Part shown: one piece after another, positions 10,647 through 22,945 of the stretch
How the letters are laid out: the number at the start of each line of letters is the position of its first letter
How positions within the stretch are numbered: the first letter of the stretch is position 1
NCBI GenBank assembly: GCA_011799875.1
Contig: CM022300.1
Coordinates: 109,877,201 to 109,941,200, forward strand
Source: Thinopyrum elongatum
Lineage: Eukaryota > Streptophyta > Magnoliopsida > Poales > Poaceae
DNA: 64,000 nt
Direction of reading: 5' to 3'
Notes under the pieces: model-generated
What the model was told of the DNA's origin: nothing
What the model saw: only the letters and a program-made list of their open reading frames with translations
Databases searched by the model: none
Made by a program: the position numbers and the translations under genes

Positions 10647-13600
10647 TGTGACGCACCCATCTTAATCATGCACTAATCATACACGCAAATGCACACGATC
10701 AAGCCTAAGGACTCACTTGAAGGAATCACAACACAACTCTAAAACATAAATAAAGGCATAAAAGCATTATATTACAAGCCAGGGCCTCGAGGGCACGAAT
10801 ACATAAGCTTGATGTCAACAAGCATCAGTGGAAGCATTAGATATCTGAGTACAGATATAAAAGATAAAACAGACAGGCCTTTACAAGGCGGGGCAAAAGA
10901 AAACACTAAGATCGAAAAGGCCTAGGCCTCCTGCCTGGGACCCTTCGATCCTACTCCTGGTCGTCGGCAAGCTCGTAATAGCAGCCTCCTGCCTGGGACC
11001 CTCCGATCCTACTACTTCCGATGAGTACTCAGCAAGCAAGGATCTACACTACATATGCAACATTATCAAAGAGAGGTTGTATATGTGGACTGGGCTGCAG
11101 AATGCTAGAATAGAGAGAAGGCCTAGTCCTATCGAAGACTAGCATCTTCAGTGGTCTTGCAGCATTAGAAGAGTGTAGATTAGTACAGTATAAAGTAGTA
11201 GCAGTATTCAGTATCAACCTAGCCCAGAGATCCTTCCTCGACTCCCTGCGAGAAAGCAATCCCAGAGCCATACTATTCATTTCGCATCTCAACATTATGT
11301 TCTAGTTGTATCGATCGGGATACAACTTCGAGCGTCCATTACCGAGGATCTGGCTATGCATAGATTAGTTCTTCCCTGCAGGGGTGCACCAACTTACCCA
11401 CCACGCTCGCTTAACTTCGGTCGAGCACACTTTTCTGGGTCATGCCCGGCCTCGGCCAAACGACACATCGTAGCCCTACCTAAAGCTCAGCAGAGAGGTC
11501 CCCGTCGGTCTATATCCTAAGTGCTCAGGGGTCTTGGGCCATCGCCCTGTGCACTCCGGGTCGTTGCGTGCAGGGTGGATACCAGCGCCATCGGCACGAT
11601 CCGACCCGGCCGCCATGCTGAACAGGACGTTTGACAGAGCTTTCGGCTGATGCATACGATGCAGAGTGCCCATAACTTTTCCTGCGTGATGGTTAGTGCT
11701 ATCGGGCCAGAGGCCCACTCGGATCAAATATCCAAATCGTTAGTGTATTCATAGTGCGGTAACGAGCAGAGACTCACGATCGATGTGAACCCGTCGCCCC
11801 GTCTCAAGGACTTGTGGCAAGGGCTAAGAATGCCCAGCCACGCCTCGTAATTATCTCTCGGGTACCCTCCAGGTCAATGCCGACTCCACATTACTCGTGG
11901 GTACCCCTCAGGGCCGACCCGATGTCATCATGGTTCTGTGTTAAGTCAAAGTAACCGTGTGTCCAAACACCAGGGGGAAACCTAAGGAATCACCCTCGAT
12001 GGATTCCACCTAACGTAGTCGTGAAGGTGGACTTAGGAGGAATCACCCTCGAGGTTCACACTTGAGGTGTTGAACAACAGTGTCGTTATCGTGAATGGTG
12101 AAGGAGGAATCACCCTCGATGACCATGACTAAATAGCTACTCTACTGAGTTAACATCAGAAGTGCTAAATGAGGTATCACCCTCAGCACTCGATAGTAAC
12201 ACTGCAGTGTCATACAACTAGGGGGGTGATGTGCGGTGCCGGGGCCTGGTTGTTGATCATGTTGATTGAGTCATCTATTAATCCAGCGGGGGCACTTGGG
12301 TCAAAGTGGGGTCTCTGGTGGGTCTCTATCCAGCCTATACTAAGCAGTTTAGGATAATCAGGTAGGTATCAACAGCAGTTACAAAAACAGGCTATGCATC
12401 AGAAATAGGATAAACAGTAGCAGCAGCTATTTCTAATGCAAGCATAAGAGAGAAAGAATAGGCGATATCGGCATGTTCAAAAGGGGGGTGCTTGCTTGGA
12501 AGCTCTGCGGCAAAGGTCTGGTCGTCAGTGGGTCGTCGATCTCTGGAGCTGCGTCGGACTCGGGGACTACGTCGGTACCGGGATCTACCGAGAGAGAAGA
12601 GGGGGAGGAAACAGATAAATACACAGCAAACATATGCAACACAGAGCATGCTATGCTAACGGGCAGTGCAGGGTTGCCTAAAAGCATGTCTAAGTCATAT
12701 TAGTTATTTTAGGATTTAAGTTGGATTTATTAACCGGTATGTATGCACTATTCACTACCAGAAACGGGCGAAAAGTTGCGGGTTCACCTCCGTAGAGGGT
12801 CCCGACACGGAATCAGATCTCGTCGTTCTGAGCAACTTTCATGTATAAAGTTTTTCGATCCGAGCTACGGTTTAAATTCTACGAATTTTCAAAGATTAAA
12901 TCATTTTCTGGAATTATTTTAAATTAACAAAAAAGGTTTATTGCGTCAGCATGATGTCAGCAGGTCAACCGCAGCTGTTTAGGTCAAACCTGACAGCTGG
13001 GTCCCACCTGTAAGTGACTCTGGGCTAAACAGAGTTTAATTAGTCTAAATAGAGGTTAATTAGCACGTGGGCCCCACATGTCAGTGTCTATTAGAGTTAA
13101 CTAATCAGGTTTTAATTAAAAGTGTTTAATTAACTCAACTAAATGAAGGGAGCCCACTGGTCAGTGACTGTGCTGCACAGTCAGCACAGTTGACCGGGGT
13201 CAACGGGTCAACTGGGCCCCCTGGGACCCACTGGCAGTGGCCCAGGGGTGGGCCCCACGTGTGCCATGTCAGTGGCCGGCGCCGGAGTTGCGCCGGCGAG
13301 CTCTCCGCGGTGGCCGAACGCCGGAGAAGCTCGGATTTTCGCTACAGAGCGCCAAATTGCGCGTTCTTGGCCTCGTTCGAACGAGCGGACGACACCGCGT
13401 CGATCTAGGGTGGTCTCGTGGCTGAAGGCGCACCGTGGCGTCAATGGCGAGCACCGTGGCGGACGGCCAGAGTCGGGTGATGGTGGAAACAGGGCAGCAG
13501 CGTGCAAACGAGTGGATGGTGAAGCTAGCGAGGCCCTACACGATGCGTTGAACACAACGGACTCGGCCCCGTGACCATTTGGTCATCGGAGCATCGCCGG

Positions 13601-14636
13601 CGACCAACGGGATGGCGGCGCGCTCAGCTATGGTGGGGAAAGCACGCTAGGGACCGCAAACAATGGCGCGAAAAGAGGGGAAAGGTGCAGCAGCTTACAG
13701 CGGTCCTGCAGATGTGCAAAGTGGGCTCGGGGGAGGCTCGAAGCAGATGGTGCGGCGGCGGCGATCTCCGGCATCCGAGGAAGAAGACGAGGTCGAGGTG
13801 CTCGGTGCAGTGGTCCTGGCTCCGCCAAGTGCCACCGGTCGACGCAGCAGTCGACGGCGGAGCAGACAGACATGGGGAGGTGACGAGGGGATGATGATGG
13901 CCGCGGCTAGGACGGGGCCATGGCGACGGTGGCGCTCGGCGGTGGATCTGGAGGAGGAAAGGAAGGGAGAGAGCGGGCGAGACGAGAGGGAGGAGTGACG
14001 AGGCATCCCCTCAGTGTCGGTGGCGTCGGCGTGTCGCCGTTCGACCGGCGCGGCGCGCGGCGGCCACGGGCGTGGTGACACGGCGAGGGAGAGAGAGGGA
14101 GGAGGGAGGAGTGGGCCGGCTGGCTGGGCCTCATGCACTGTGCACTTAGGCCCAGTGCACAGTGGCCTTTCTCTTTTTCCCCAATTCTTTTCTATTTTTC
14201 TTTTTCCAACAGACTTTTGCAATACTTTGAGCTGTCAATAGACTTTGTAAAAATGTGAAACTAGATCACATAAATACATTGCATTATTCTGCTCTAACAC
14301 AAAAAGTTTGGGCAATTTTGGAATTCATTGGGATTTTCCAAAAATTGAAGAGGCAGTTTTAGTGCTGTTTTGTCACTGTTTTAAATGCTTAGGCCCATTT
14401 TGAGTTGATGATGATGTTGTATTCCTTAATAGCAAATTGTTTTGGAATATTTGCTAGAAGGTGAACATTTTTCCAGCAACTTTTGTGCAACTTCAAATTG
14501 CACTTTGAATTTGAATTGATTTCAGAGAGGGGATTTGAATTGAAGTGTTTAAACACTATGATCAAGCATTGCAAATGAAGATGACTAGGCATAATTAACA
14601 GATGATCATGGTGCTTATTACAACAGGGGTGTTACA
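10647..14636 (-). repeat. Gypsy 5' LTR (about 4.0 kb)
   Basis: It begins TGTGACGC and ends GTGTTACA on the plus strand, matching 1637-5732. It carries the same four GAATCACCCTCG-type motifs (about 11988-12190) and GC-rich block (13190-14110). It should hold the promoter of the element, read on the minus strand. Long frames such as 13695-14222 are GC-driven and have no partner in the other LTR. Confidence 0.92.
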
Positions 14637-14641
14637 GAGAT
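14637..14641. repeat. Right target-site duplication of gypsy element (GAGAT)
   Basis: This is a copy of 1632-1636. The copia A leader resumes directly after it. Confidence 0.93.
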
Positions 14642-15196
14642 CAAAAGCATAAGACGATGATGGCCATATCATGTCACATATTTTGATTGCATGTGATGTT
14701 TATCCTTTATGCATCTTATTTTGCTTAGAACGACGGTAGCATTATAAGATGATCCCTTCACTTAATTTCAAGATACAAGTGTTCTCCCCGAGTATGCACT
14801 ATTGCTAAAGTTCGTCGTTTTGAAGCACCTCGTGATGATCAGGTGTGATAGACTCTACATTCACATACAACAGGTGTAAGCCAGTTTTGCACAAGCAGAA
14901 TACTTGGGTTAAACTTGACGAGCCTAGCATGTACAGACATGGTCTCGGAACATTGGAGACCGAAAGGTCGAACGTGAGTCATATAGTAGATATGATCAAC
15001 ATAGAGATGTTCACCATTGAAGACTACCCCATCTCACGTGATGATCGGACATGGGTTAGTTGATTTGGATCATGTATCACTTAGATAACTTAAGGCATGT
15101 TAATTTAAGTGGGAGTTCATTAGTAATTTGATTAATTGAACTTAATTTATCATGAACTTAGTCTTAATAGTTTTTGCATATCTATGTTGTAGATCA
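14642..15196 (+). other. Copia A 5' leader, second part
   Basis: This continues the leader and matches 38620-39177 of copia C and, in reverse, about 35560-36110 of copia B. The short frame 14845-15063 is also open in copia C (38825-39043), but it lies in leader and looks like chance conservation between young copies. Confidence 0.85.
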
Positions 15197-16170
15197 ATGG
15201 CCCGTGCTACCATTCCCCGGAATTTTAATGCATTCGTAGAGAAGGCTAAGTTGAAAGATGATGGTAGCAACTACACGGACTGGGTCCGTAACATGAGGAT
15301 TATCCTCATTGCTGCACAGAAGAATTATGTCCTCGATGCACCGCTAGGTGACAGACCTGCTATAGGAGCTACTACAGATGTTATGAACGTCTGGCGGACT
15401 CGATCTTATGACTACTAAATAGTTCAGTGTGCCATGCTTTAAGGCCTAGAACCGGGACTTCAAAGACGTTTTGAAAGCCACGGAGCATATGAGATGTTCC
15501 AAGAGCTGAAGTTGATATTTCAAGCTAATGCCCGGGTTGAGAGATATGAAGCCTCCAACAAGTTCTATAGCTGCAATATGGAGGAGAACAGTTCTGTCAG
15601 TAAACACATACTCAAAATGTCTAGGTATCATAACCACTTGACTCAGCTGGGAATTGATCTTCCAGTTGAGAGTGTTATTGACAGAGTTCTTCAGTCACTG
15701 CCACCAAGCTACAGAGGCTTTGTGATGAACTATAATATGCAAGGGATGACAAAAATGATTCCTGAGCTCTTCACAATGCTTAAGGCCGCGGAGGTAGAAA
15801 TCAAGAAGGAGCATCAAGTGTTGATGGTTAACAAGACCACTAGTTTCAAGAAAAAGGGCATGGGAAAGAAAGGCAACTTCAAGAAGAATGGCAAGCAAGT
15901 TGCTGCTCCCATGAAGAAGCCCAAAGCTGGACCCAAGCCTGAAACTGAGTGCTTCTACTGCAAGGGAAATGGTCACTGGAAGCGGAACTGCCCCAAATAT
16001 TTGGCGGATAAGAAGGATGGCAAAGTGAACAAAGGTATATTTGATATACATGTTATTGATGTGTTCCTTACTAATGCTCGTAGTAGCGCCTGGGTATTTG
16101 ATACTGGTTCGGTTGCTCATATTTGTAACTCGAAACAGGAGCTGCGGAATAAACGAAGATTGGCTAAGGA
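15197..16170 (+). pseudogene. Copia A gag and start of protease
   Basis: The start codon at 15197 begins MARATIPRNF, the usual N-terminus of BARE/Angela-type gag. One frame (with a stop at 15416-15418 and another shortly after) runs through the capsid region to a complete CCHC zinc knuckle (CFYCKGNGHWKRNC) and then to the protease active site FDTGSVAHI. It ends at NKRRLAKD where the MITE is inserted. The zinc knuckle is intact here, unlike in copia C. Confidence 0.88.
16163..16170. repeat. Left 8-bp target-site duplication of MITE 1 (GCTAAGGA)
   Basis: The sequence is repeated at 16730-16737. Removing the MITE and one copy restores the protease reading (LAKDEVTMRVGNG). Confidence 0.92.
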
Positions 16171-16729
16171 TAAGGATGGCAATGGGCAGGGTATTGGGCG
16201 GGTAGAGCAGTACCATACCCATACCCATTTAGTTAATGGGTACAAAACTCTACCCATACCCGTACCAATGGGTATGAAACTTTACCCGTACCCATACCCG
16301 ACGGGTACCCATACCCATTGGGTACCCAACGGGTAGATCAAACAGTACACAAGTTATTCGTAATGTACATTCATTTATAGCACATTTGACAAAAAAATCA
16401 TTGATCTCAACTCAATAATAGATAGATGAGTACATGACAATTATCTCAATTCAAATTGACAATTGGTGACAAATTTAACATAGGTTCATAAGCTCACGAC
16501 ACAACTTTCACATAGGTACACATGTGAATCACGGGTAGGGTTCACATGACAGTATAAACGGGTAGGGTATGGGTATATCCATGGGCGAAAGGCTATACCC
16601 GTGCCCTACCCATGACTTAACCGGTAGGGTATGGGTATTACCCGTGGGTATGAAATTGTGCCCATACCCTGCTCATGTGGGTACGGTATCCGCGGATACC
16701 CGTACCCATGGGTAAAATTGCCATCCGTA
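16171..16729. mobile_element. MITE 1, hAT-like non-autonomous element (559 bp)
   Basis: It has terminal inverted repeats TAAGGATGGCAAT at the left and ATTGCCATCCGTA at the right, and an 8-bp duplication GCTAAGGA, as in the hAT superfamily. Both ends are packed with GGGTA and TACCC repeats (TACCCATACCC, GGGTATGGGTA), likely transposase-binding arrays. The centre is AT-rich and non-coding. A relative lies in copia C at 42003-42522. Element plus duplication is 567 bp, a multiple of three, so it keeps the host frame but adds stops. Confidence 0.85.
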
Positions 16730-16737
16730 GCTAAGGA
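16730..16737. repeat. Right 8-bp target-site duplication of MITE 1 (GCTAAGGA)
   Basis: This is a copy of 16163-16170. Confidence 0.92.
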
Positions 16738-17911
16738 CGAGGTGACGATGCGCGTCGGGAATGGTTCCAAGGTCGATGAGATCGTCGTCGGCACGATACC
16801 TCTACATCTACCTTCGGGATTAGTTTTAGACCTCAATAATTGTTATTTGATGCCAGTGTTGAGCATAAACATTATATCTGGATCTTGTTTATTGTGAGAC
16901 GGTTATTCATTTAAGTCAGAGAATAATGGTTGTTCTATTTATATGAGTAATATCTTTTATGGTCATGCCCCTTTGATGAATGGTCCGTTCTTTTAGAATC
17001 TCGGTCGTAGTGATACACATACTCATAATATTGATGCCAAAAGATGCAAAGTTGATAATGATAATGCAACATACTTGTGGCACTGCCGTTTATGTCATAC
17101 TGGTATAAAGCGCATGAAGAAACTCCATGCGGATGGACTTTTGGAATCACTTGATTATGAATCATTTGATACTTGCGAACCATGCCTCATGGGTAACATG
17201 ACTAAAATTCCGTTCTCCGGAACAATGGAGCGAGCTAATGACTTATTGGAAATAAAACATACCGATGTATGCGGTCTGATGAGTATTGATGCACGTGGCA
17301 GGTATCGTTATTTTCTAACCTTTACAGATGATTTGAGTAGGTATGGGTATATCTATTAGATGAAACACAAGTCTGAAATATTTGAAAAGTACAAAGAATT
17401 TCAGAGTGAAGTAGAGAATCATCGTAACAAGAAAATAAAGTTTGTATGATCTGATCGTGGAGGTGAATATTTGAGTTACGAGTTTGGCCTTCATTTAAAA
17501 CAATGTGGAATTGTTTCACAACTCACGCCACCTGGAACTCCACAGCGTAATGGTGTGTCCGAACGTTGTAACCGTACTTTATTAGATATGGTGCGTTCTA
17601 TGATGTCTCTTACCAATTTGCCTTTATCATTTTGGGGTTATGCATTAGAGACAGCCACATTCACGTTAAATAGGGCATCGTCTAAATCCGTTGAGACGAC
17701 ACCGTATGAACTATCGTTTGGCAAGAAACCTAAGTTGTCATTTCTTAAAGTTTGGGGATGCGGTGCTTATGTCAAACAGCTTCAGCCTGATAAGCTCGAA
17801 CCCAAAGCGGAGAAGTGTATCTTCATAGGCTACCCTAAAGAGACCATTGGGTATACCTTCTACCACAGATCCGAAGGCAAGATCTTTGTTGCCAAGAATG
17901 GTTCTTTCTAG
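16738..17911 (+). pseudogene. Copia A protease end, GAG-pre-integrase and integrase
   Basis: The frame is the same as gag. It shows the zinc-binding GAG-pre-integrase part (LWHCRLCHTGIKRMKKLH and CEPCLMG; the usual G of RLGH is replaced by C). The integrase core follows with HTDVCG, SDRGGEY and NGVSERCNRTL, so the D,D,E triad is visible. In-frame stops occur near 16898, 16995, 17357 and 17447. A one-base shift near 17905 ends this frame at 17911. The product would be nonfunctional. Confidence 0.87.
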
Positions 17912-19707
17912 ACAAGGAGTTTCTCTCGAAAGAAGTGAATGGGAGGAAAGTAGAACTTGATGAGGTAATTGTACCTTCTCTCGAAGTGGAAAGTAGCACA
18001 CCAAGGAAAACCGTTCTCGTGATGCCTACACCAACCAGAGAGGAAACTAATGATGATGATCATGAAACTTCAGATCAAGTTACTACTGAACTTTGTAGTT
18101 CGACCAAAACATGTTCCGCACCCGAATGGTACTGTAATCCTGCCCTGTAAGTCATGTTGTTAAACAACGGCGAACCTACAAACTATGAAGAAGCTATGAT
18201 GAGCCCAGATTCCGACAAATGGCTTGAGGCCATGAAATCTGAGATAGGATCCATGCATGAGAACAAAGTATGGACTTTGGTGGACTTGCCCGATGATCGG
18301 CAAGCCATTGAGAATAAATGGATCTTCAAGAAGAAGACAGACGCTGATGGTAATATCACTGTCTACAAAGCTCGACTTGTCGCAAAAGGGTTTCGACAAG
18401 TTCAAGGGGTTGACTACGATGAGACTTTCTCACCCGTAGCGATGCTTAAGTCTGTTGGAATCATGTTAGCAATTGCTGCATTTTATGATTATGAAATCTG
18501 GCAAATGGACGTAAAAACTGCATTCCTTAACGGATTTCTTAAAGAAGAGATGTATATGATGCAACCAGAAGGTTTTGTCGATCCTAAAGGTGCTAACAAA
18601 GTGTGCAAGCTCCAGCGATCCATCTATTGACTGGTGCAAGCATCTCGGAGTTGGAATATACACTTTGATGAGGTGATCAAAGCATATGGTTTTATACAGA
18701 CTTATGGTGAAGCCTGTATTTACAAGAAAGTGAGTGGGAGCTCTGTAGCATTTCTGATATTATATGTGCATGACATATTGTTGATTGGAAATGACATAGA
18801 ATTTCTGGATATCATAAAAGGATACTTGAATAAGAATTTTTCAATGAAAGACCTCAGTGAAGCTGCTTATATATTAGGCATCAAGATCTATAGAGATAGA
18901 TCGAGACACTTAATAGGACTTTCACAAAGCACATACCTTGACAAAGTTCTGAAGAAGTTCAAAATGGAACAGTCAAAGAAAGGGTTCTTGCCTGTGTTGC
19001 AAGGTGTGAAATTGAGTCAGACTCAATGTCCGACCACGGCAGAAGATAGAGAGAAAATAAAAGTCATTCCCTATGCCTCAGCCATAGGTTCTATTATGTA
19101 AGCCATGCTGTGTACCAGACCTGATGTGTGCCTTGCCATAAGTTTGGCAGGGAGGTACCAAAGTAATCCAGGAGTGGATCACTGGACAGCAGTCAAGAAC
19201 ATCCTAAAGTACCTGAAAAGGACCAAGGATATGTTTCTCGTTTATGGAGGTGACGAAGAGCTCGTCCTACATGGTTACGTCGATGCTAGCTTTGACACAG
19301 ACCCGGATGACTCTAAGTCACAAACCGGATACATATTTATATTGAAAGGTGGAGCTATCAGTTGGTGCTGTTCCAAGCAGAGCGTCGTGGCAGGATCTAC
19401 GTGTGAAGCGGAGTACATAGCTGCTTCGGAAGCAGCGCATGAAGGAGTCTGGATGAAGGAGTTCATATCCGATCTAGGTGTAATACCCAGTGCATCGGGT
19501 CCAATGAAAATCTTTTGTGACAACACTAGAGCGATTGCCTTAGCGAAGAAATCTAGGTTTCACAAGAGAACCAAACACATCAAGAGACGCTTCAACTCCA
19601 TTCGTGAAAAGGTCAAGAATGGAGACATAGAAATTTGCAAAGTACATACGGATCTGAACGTAGCAGACCCATTGACTAAACCTCTTCCGCGGGCAAAACA
19701 TGATTAG
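17912..19707 (+). pseudogene. Copia A reverse transcriptase and RNase H
   Basis: After the shift near 17905 the polyprotein continues in one frame to 19707, with stops near 18148, 18628 and 19099. RT motifs are clear: KARLVAKGFRQ, YDETFSPVA and WQMDVKTAFLNG. The catalytic box reads YVHDILLIGN, where YVDD is expected, so one catalytic aspartate is replaced by histidine. RNase H is full length, with CEAEYIAASEAAHE and FCDNTRAI followed by RTKHIKRRF. It is the only complete copia RNase H in the window. Confidence 0.9.
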
Positions 19708-19768
19708 CAGCAAGACTACACGGGTGTTAGATTCATTACTATGTAATCGAGATTATTGACTCTAGTGC

Positions 19769-19779
19769 AAGTGGGAGAC
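19769..19779 (+). other. Copia A polypurine tract
   Basis: AAGTGGGAGAC lies directly before the 3' LTR. It is the same as in copia C (43512-43522) and, inverted, close to the tracts of copia B and D. Confidence 0.88.
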
Positions 19780-21553
19780 TGATGGAAATATGCCCTAGAG
19801 GCAATAATAAAGTTGTTATTATTATATTTCCTTATTCATGATAAAGGTTTATTATTCATGCTAGAATTGTATTGGCCGGAAACTTAAATACATGTGTGGA
19901 TACATAAACAAATACCATGTCCCTAGTGAGCCTCTACTAGACTAGCTCGTTGATCAAAAGATGGTTAAGGTTTCCTAACCATAGACATGAGTTGTCATTT
20001 GATAATGGGATCACATCATTAGGAGAATGATGTGATGGACAAGACCCATCCGTTAGCTTAGCATATGATCATTCAGTTTATTGCTACTGCTTTCTTAATG
20101 TCAAATACATATTCCTTCGACCATGAGATCATGCAACTCCCGGATACCGGAGGAATACCTTGTGTGCTATCAAACGTCACAACGTAACTGGGTGATCATA
20201 AAGATGCTCTACAAGTATCTCTGAAGGTGTCTGTTGATTTGACATGGATCGAGATTGGGATTTGTCACTCCATGTATCGGAGAGGTATCTCTGGGCCCTC
20301 TCGGTAATACACATCACAAGAAGCTTGCAAGCAAAGTGACTACGGAGTTAGTTGCAAGATGATGTATTACGGAACGAGTAAAGAGACTTGCCGGTGACGA
20401 GATTGAACTAGGTATTGAGATACCGACGATCGAATCTCGGGCAAGTAACATACCGATAGACAAAGGGAAATACGTATGTTGTCATAAAGGTTTGACCGAT
20501 AAAGATCTTCGTAGAATATGTAGGAACCAATATGGGCATCCAGGTCCTGCTATTGGTTATTGACCGAAGAGGCGTCTTGGTCATGTCTACATCATTCTCG
20601 AACCCATAGGGTCCGCACGCTTAACGTTCGTTGACGATATAGTATTATATGAGTTATGTCAATTGGTGACCGAATGTTGTTCGGAGTCCCGGATGAGATC
20701 ACGGACATGACCAAGAGCTCCGGAATGGTCCGGAGGTAAAGATTGATATATGGGACGATGCTATTTGGTCACCGGAAAGGTTTTGGAATGTACCGGGTAT
20801 TCATCGGATCACCGGAAGGGGTTCCGGGAGGCCCTGGGAGGTTATTGGGCCATATGGGCCAAACGAGGGGAGCACACCAGCCCACAAGGGGCTGGCGCGC
20901 CCCACCTCTAAGCCGCCAACCCTAGGGAAGGAAAAGGGGGAGGGCTAGCCCCTCCTGCCTTCCCTCCACATGAGAGAAAGGAAAGGGGGGGCGCCACCCC
21001 TCCTGCCTTCCTCCCCAGCGCCAAGAAAGGAAGGGGGCGCGGCCAGGGAAGGAGCCCAGGGTGGCCGCCGGCCCCCTTGGGGCGCCCTAGGCTGCCTTCC
21101 CTCCTTCCCCCACCTATATATATGTGAGGAGGGAGAGGGGCAACACACACCACGATTCCCAAGCCGTGTGCGGCGCCCCTCTCCCTCTAGTTCATCCTCG
21201 GTCATATTTTCGTAGAGCTCGGCGAAGCCCTGCGGAGATAGTTGCATCACCACCGTCACCATGCCGTCATGCTTCCGGAACTCATCTACTACTTCACCCG
21301 TCTTGCTGGATCAAGAAGGTGTGGACGTCATCGAGCTGAACGTGTGCTGAACACGGAGGTGTCGTACGTTCAGTAGTTGACCGGTTGGATCGTGAAGGTG
21401 TATGACTACATCAACCGCGTTGATAAACGCTTCCGCTTAACAATCTACGAGGGTACATAGACACACTCTCCCCTCTCGTAGCTATGCATCTCCATGGATA
21501 GATCTTACGTATGCGTAGAATTTTTTTTGTTTTCCATGCAACGTTCCCCAATA
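19780..21553 (+). mobile_element. Copia A 3' LTR (1774 bp)
   Basis: It starts TGATGGAAATATGCCC after the polypurine tract and ends CCCCAATA, a mutated form of the CCCCAACA end seen at 944 and 45189. It matches the window's first 944 bases from 20615 on. The TATA box is at 21114-21123. Its promoter-proximal segment differs from that of copia C, so A and C are different LTR subfamilies. Confidence 0.92.
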
Positions 21554-21918
21554 CTTTCATCATATTGTTTTCCGATCTACTTTTTATTCGCTTTTGTTTT
21601 CATATCTATTAATCCAAAACCCAAAAATACCTTGCTGCACTTTTTCTTTATTTATTTTATTTTGTGTTATTGCGAGATCTATTTATCCAAACTCATACTA
21701 TTTAATCTATCTTTTTACCGAGGAGGGATTGACAACCCCTCTTACGCGTTGGGTTGCGAGGTTTTGTTCTTTGTGTGCAGGTACTGTTTACATAGTATTG
21801 CTTTGTTCTCCTACTGGTTCGATAACCTTGGTTTCATAACTGAGGGAAATACCTACCGTAGCTGTACTGCATCATCCCTTCCTCTTTGGGGAAATACCGA
21901 CGCGGATACAAGCAATCA
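21554..21918 (+). repeat. Athila-group 5' LTR, right-hand fragment
   Basis: It matches about 26578-26940 of the 3' LTR. The match starts exactly at the end of copia A, consistent with copia A having inserted here. It ends AAGCAATCA, followed by the primer site. Confidence 0.88.
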
Positions 21919-21929
21919 GAAGGAATTTC

Positions 21930-21946
21930 TGACGCCGTTGCCGGGT
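21930..21946 (+). other. Athila-group primer binding site
   Basis: TGACGCCGTTGCCGGGT resembles the TGGCGCCGTTGCCGGGG site (Asp tRNA type, as I recall for Athila-like elements). It sits 11 bases after the LTR. Confidence 0.7.
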
Positions 21947-22137
21947 AGACATCATCAACATCTATCAGTTTCCTACTCAAAAATCTCATCTCCTTGCAAT
22001 TTACATTATTTGCCATTTGGCTCCCGTTTTCATCTCCCCCACTTCACAAAAATTTGCCTTTTTATTCGCCTTCTTTTTTTTCGTTCGCCTTTTTCTCGTC
22101 AGATCTCTTTGCGATCTTGCTTGCCCATCTTCTTCCT

Positions 22138-22945
22138 ATGGCTAGTTCTTCCTTTATTGTGTGCACTCCTGAGAATGAAGTTCTTAATTTTAAACAAAGG
22201 GGAGGGGAGAATCTAAAAGATGCTTGGTATAGAATTTGCAATGCTCATAATAGATCTATTCGGGAGCAATCTACCATTGTTCTTCTTCGCAATTTTTATG
22301 TGGGCATTACCACTTGATATAGATTCGTCCTTGATACGATTACTGGTGGAAATTTCTTGATGTGTCCATCTTTGGATGCTTTTAATGCTATGGGACATCT
22401 AGTGGGTGCACCACCTATCATTGTTCATGAAACAAATCTAACTCTCGAGCATGTTATGCAAAGATTAGATGCTATTGAAAAGAAGATGATTACTGAAGAA
22501 AAAATTCAAAATTTGGATAAAAAGATGCATAATCTTGCTAATAAATTTGGGTTAAAAGCGGGAGATGCCTTTAAATTACTAAGGGAAAAGGAAACCATAA
22601 TTAATGAAAGGATAGGACAAAGTCCCTCTCGGATTGATAAGTTGGAAGAAATTTTTAGTAATTTAAGCTCTGCATTTCTTCTGTTAAAACTACAGAGAAA
22701 ACTCTCGTAAAAATTTGCAAGACTATTCAAGTCACTAAGAACAAAGGTGCCACTTCTAGTAACCACAAGGAAGATCTTAAAATGATCAGTGTCTATCCCA
22801 ATTTTGTTGAAGTGGTAAAAGACCCTACCTACAAGAATGAATCCTTCAATCTTATTCCTAGAAGTGTTATTGTTGAAAATTTGCATGCCAAATCTTTGAA
22901 GAATTGTGTGATTGAGGAGTTGGAAACTAAAGATGACAATACTTG
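22138..22945 (+). pseudogene. Athila-group gag-like gene, broken
   Basis: The frame starts at ATG 22138 (MASSSFIVCTPENEVLNFK) and shows GENLKDAWYRICNAH and FYVGITT, typical of Athila-like gag. An in-frame stop lies at 22315-22317 in a W codon context. The same frame reopens to 22710 with a predicted coiled-coil stretch (VMQRLDAIEKK). A shift near 22680 then leads to another frame ending at 22945. There is no zinc knuckle. Function is inferred from position and motif only. Confidence 0.65.

Larger units (their letters stand above)
1637..14636 (-). mobile_element. Complete gypsy (Ty3-type) chromovirus with 4 kb LTRs, Tekay-like
   Basis: This 13.0 kb element has a 5-bp duplication GAGAT on both sides, two LTRs of about 4.1 and 4.0 kb, a primer site at 10631-10644 and a polypurine tract at 5733-5750, so it reads on the minus strand. 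The order is gag, protease, RT, RNase H, integrase, chromodomain, which is the Ty3/gypsy chromovirus order. Very long LTRs and this chromodomain fit the Tekay clade. The coding region is broken by stops and shifts, so this copy is probably dead. The two LTRs are still very similar, with some indels, which suggests a fairly recent insertion. Confidence 0.93.

Noticed and set aside
13695..14222. 175-codon minus-strand frame
   Set aside because: It is inside the gypsy 5' LTR; the other LTR (about 4770-5300) does not keep it open. Composition explains it.
14845..15063. Small conserved protein in the copia leader (also 38825-39043)
   Set aside because: It is conserved only between closely related leaders; copia B does not show an equivalent open frame, and the family's gag starts downstream.
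21494..22216. 240-codon plus-strand frame
   Set aside because: It crosses the copia A LTR end, the Athila-group LTR and the primer site, so it cannot be one gene.
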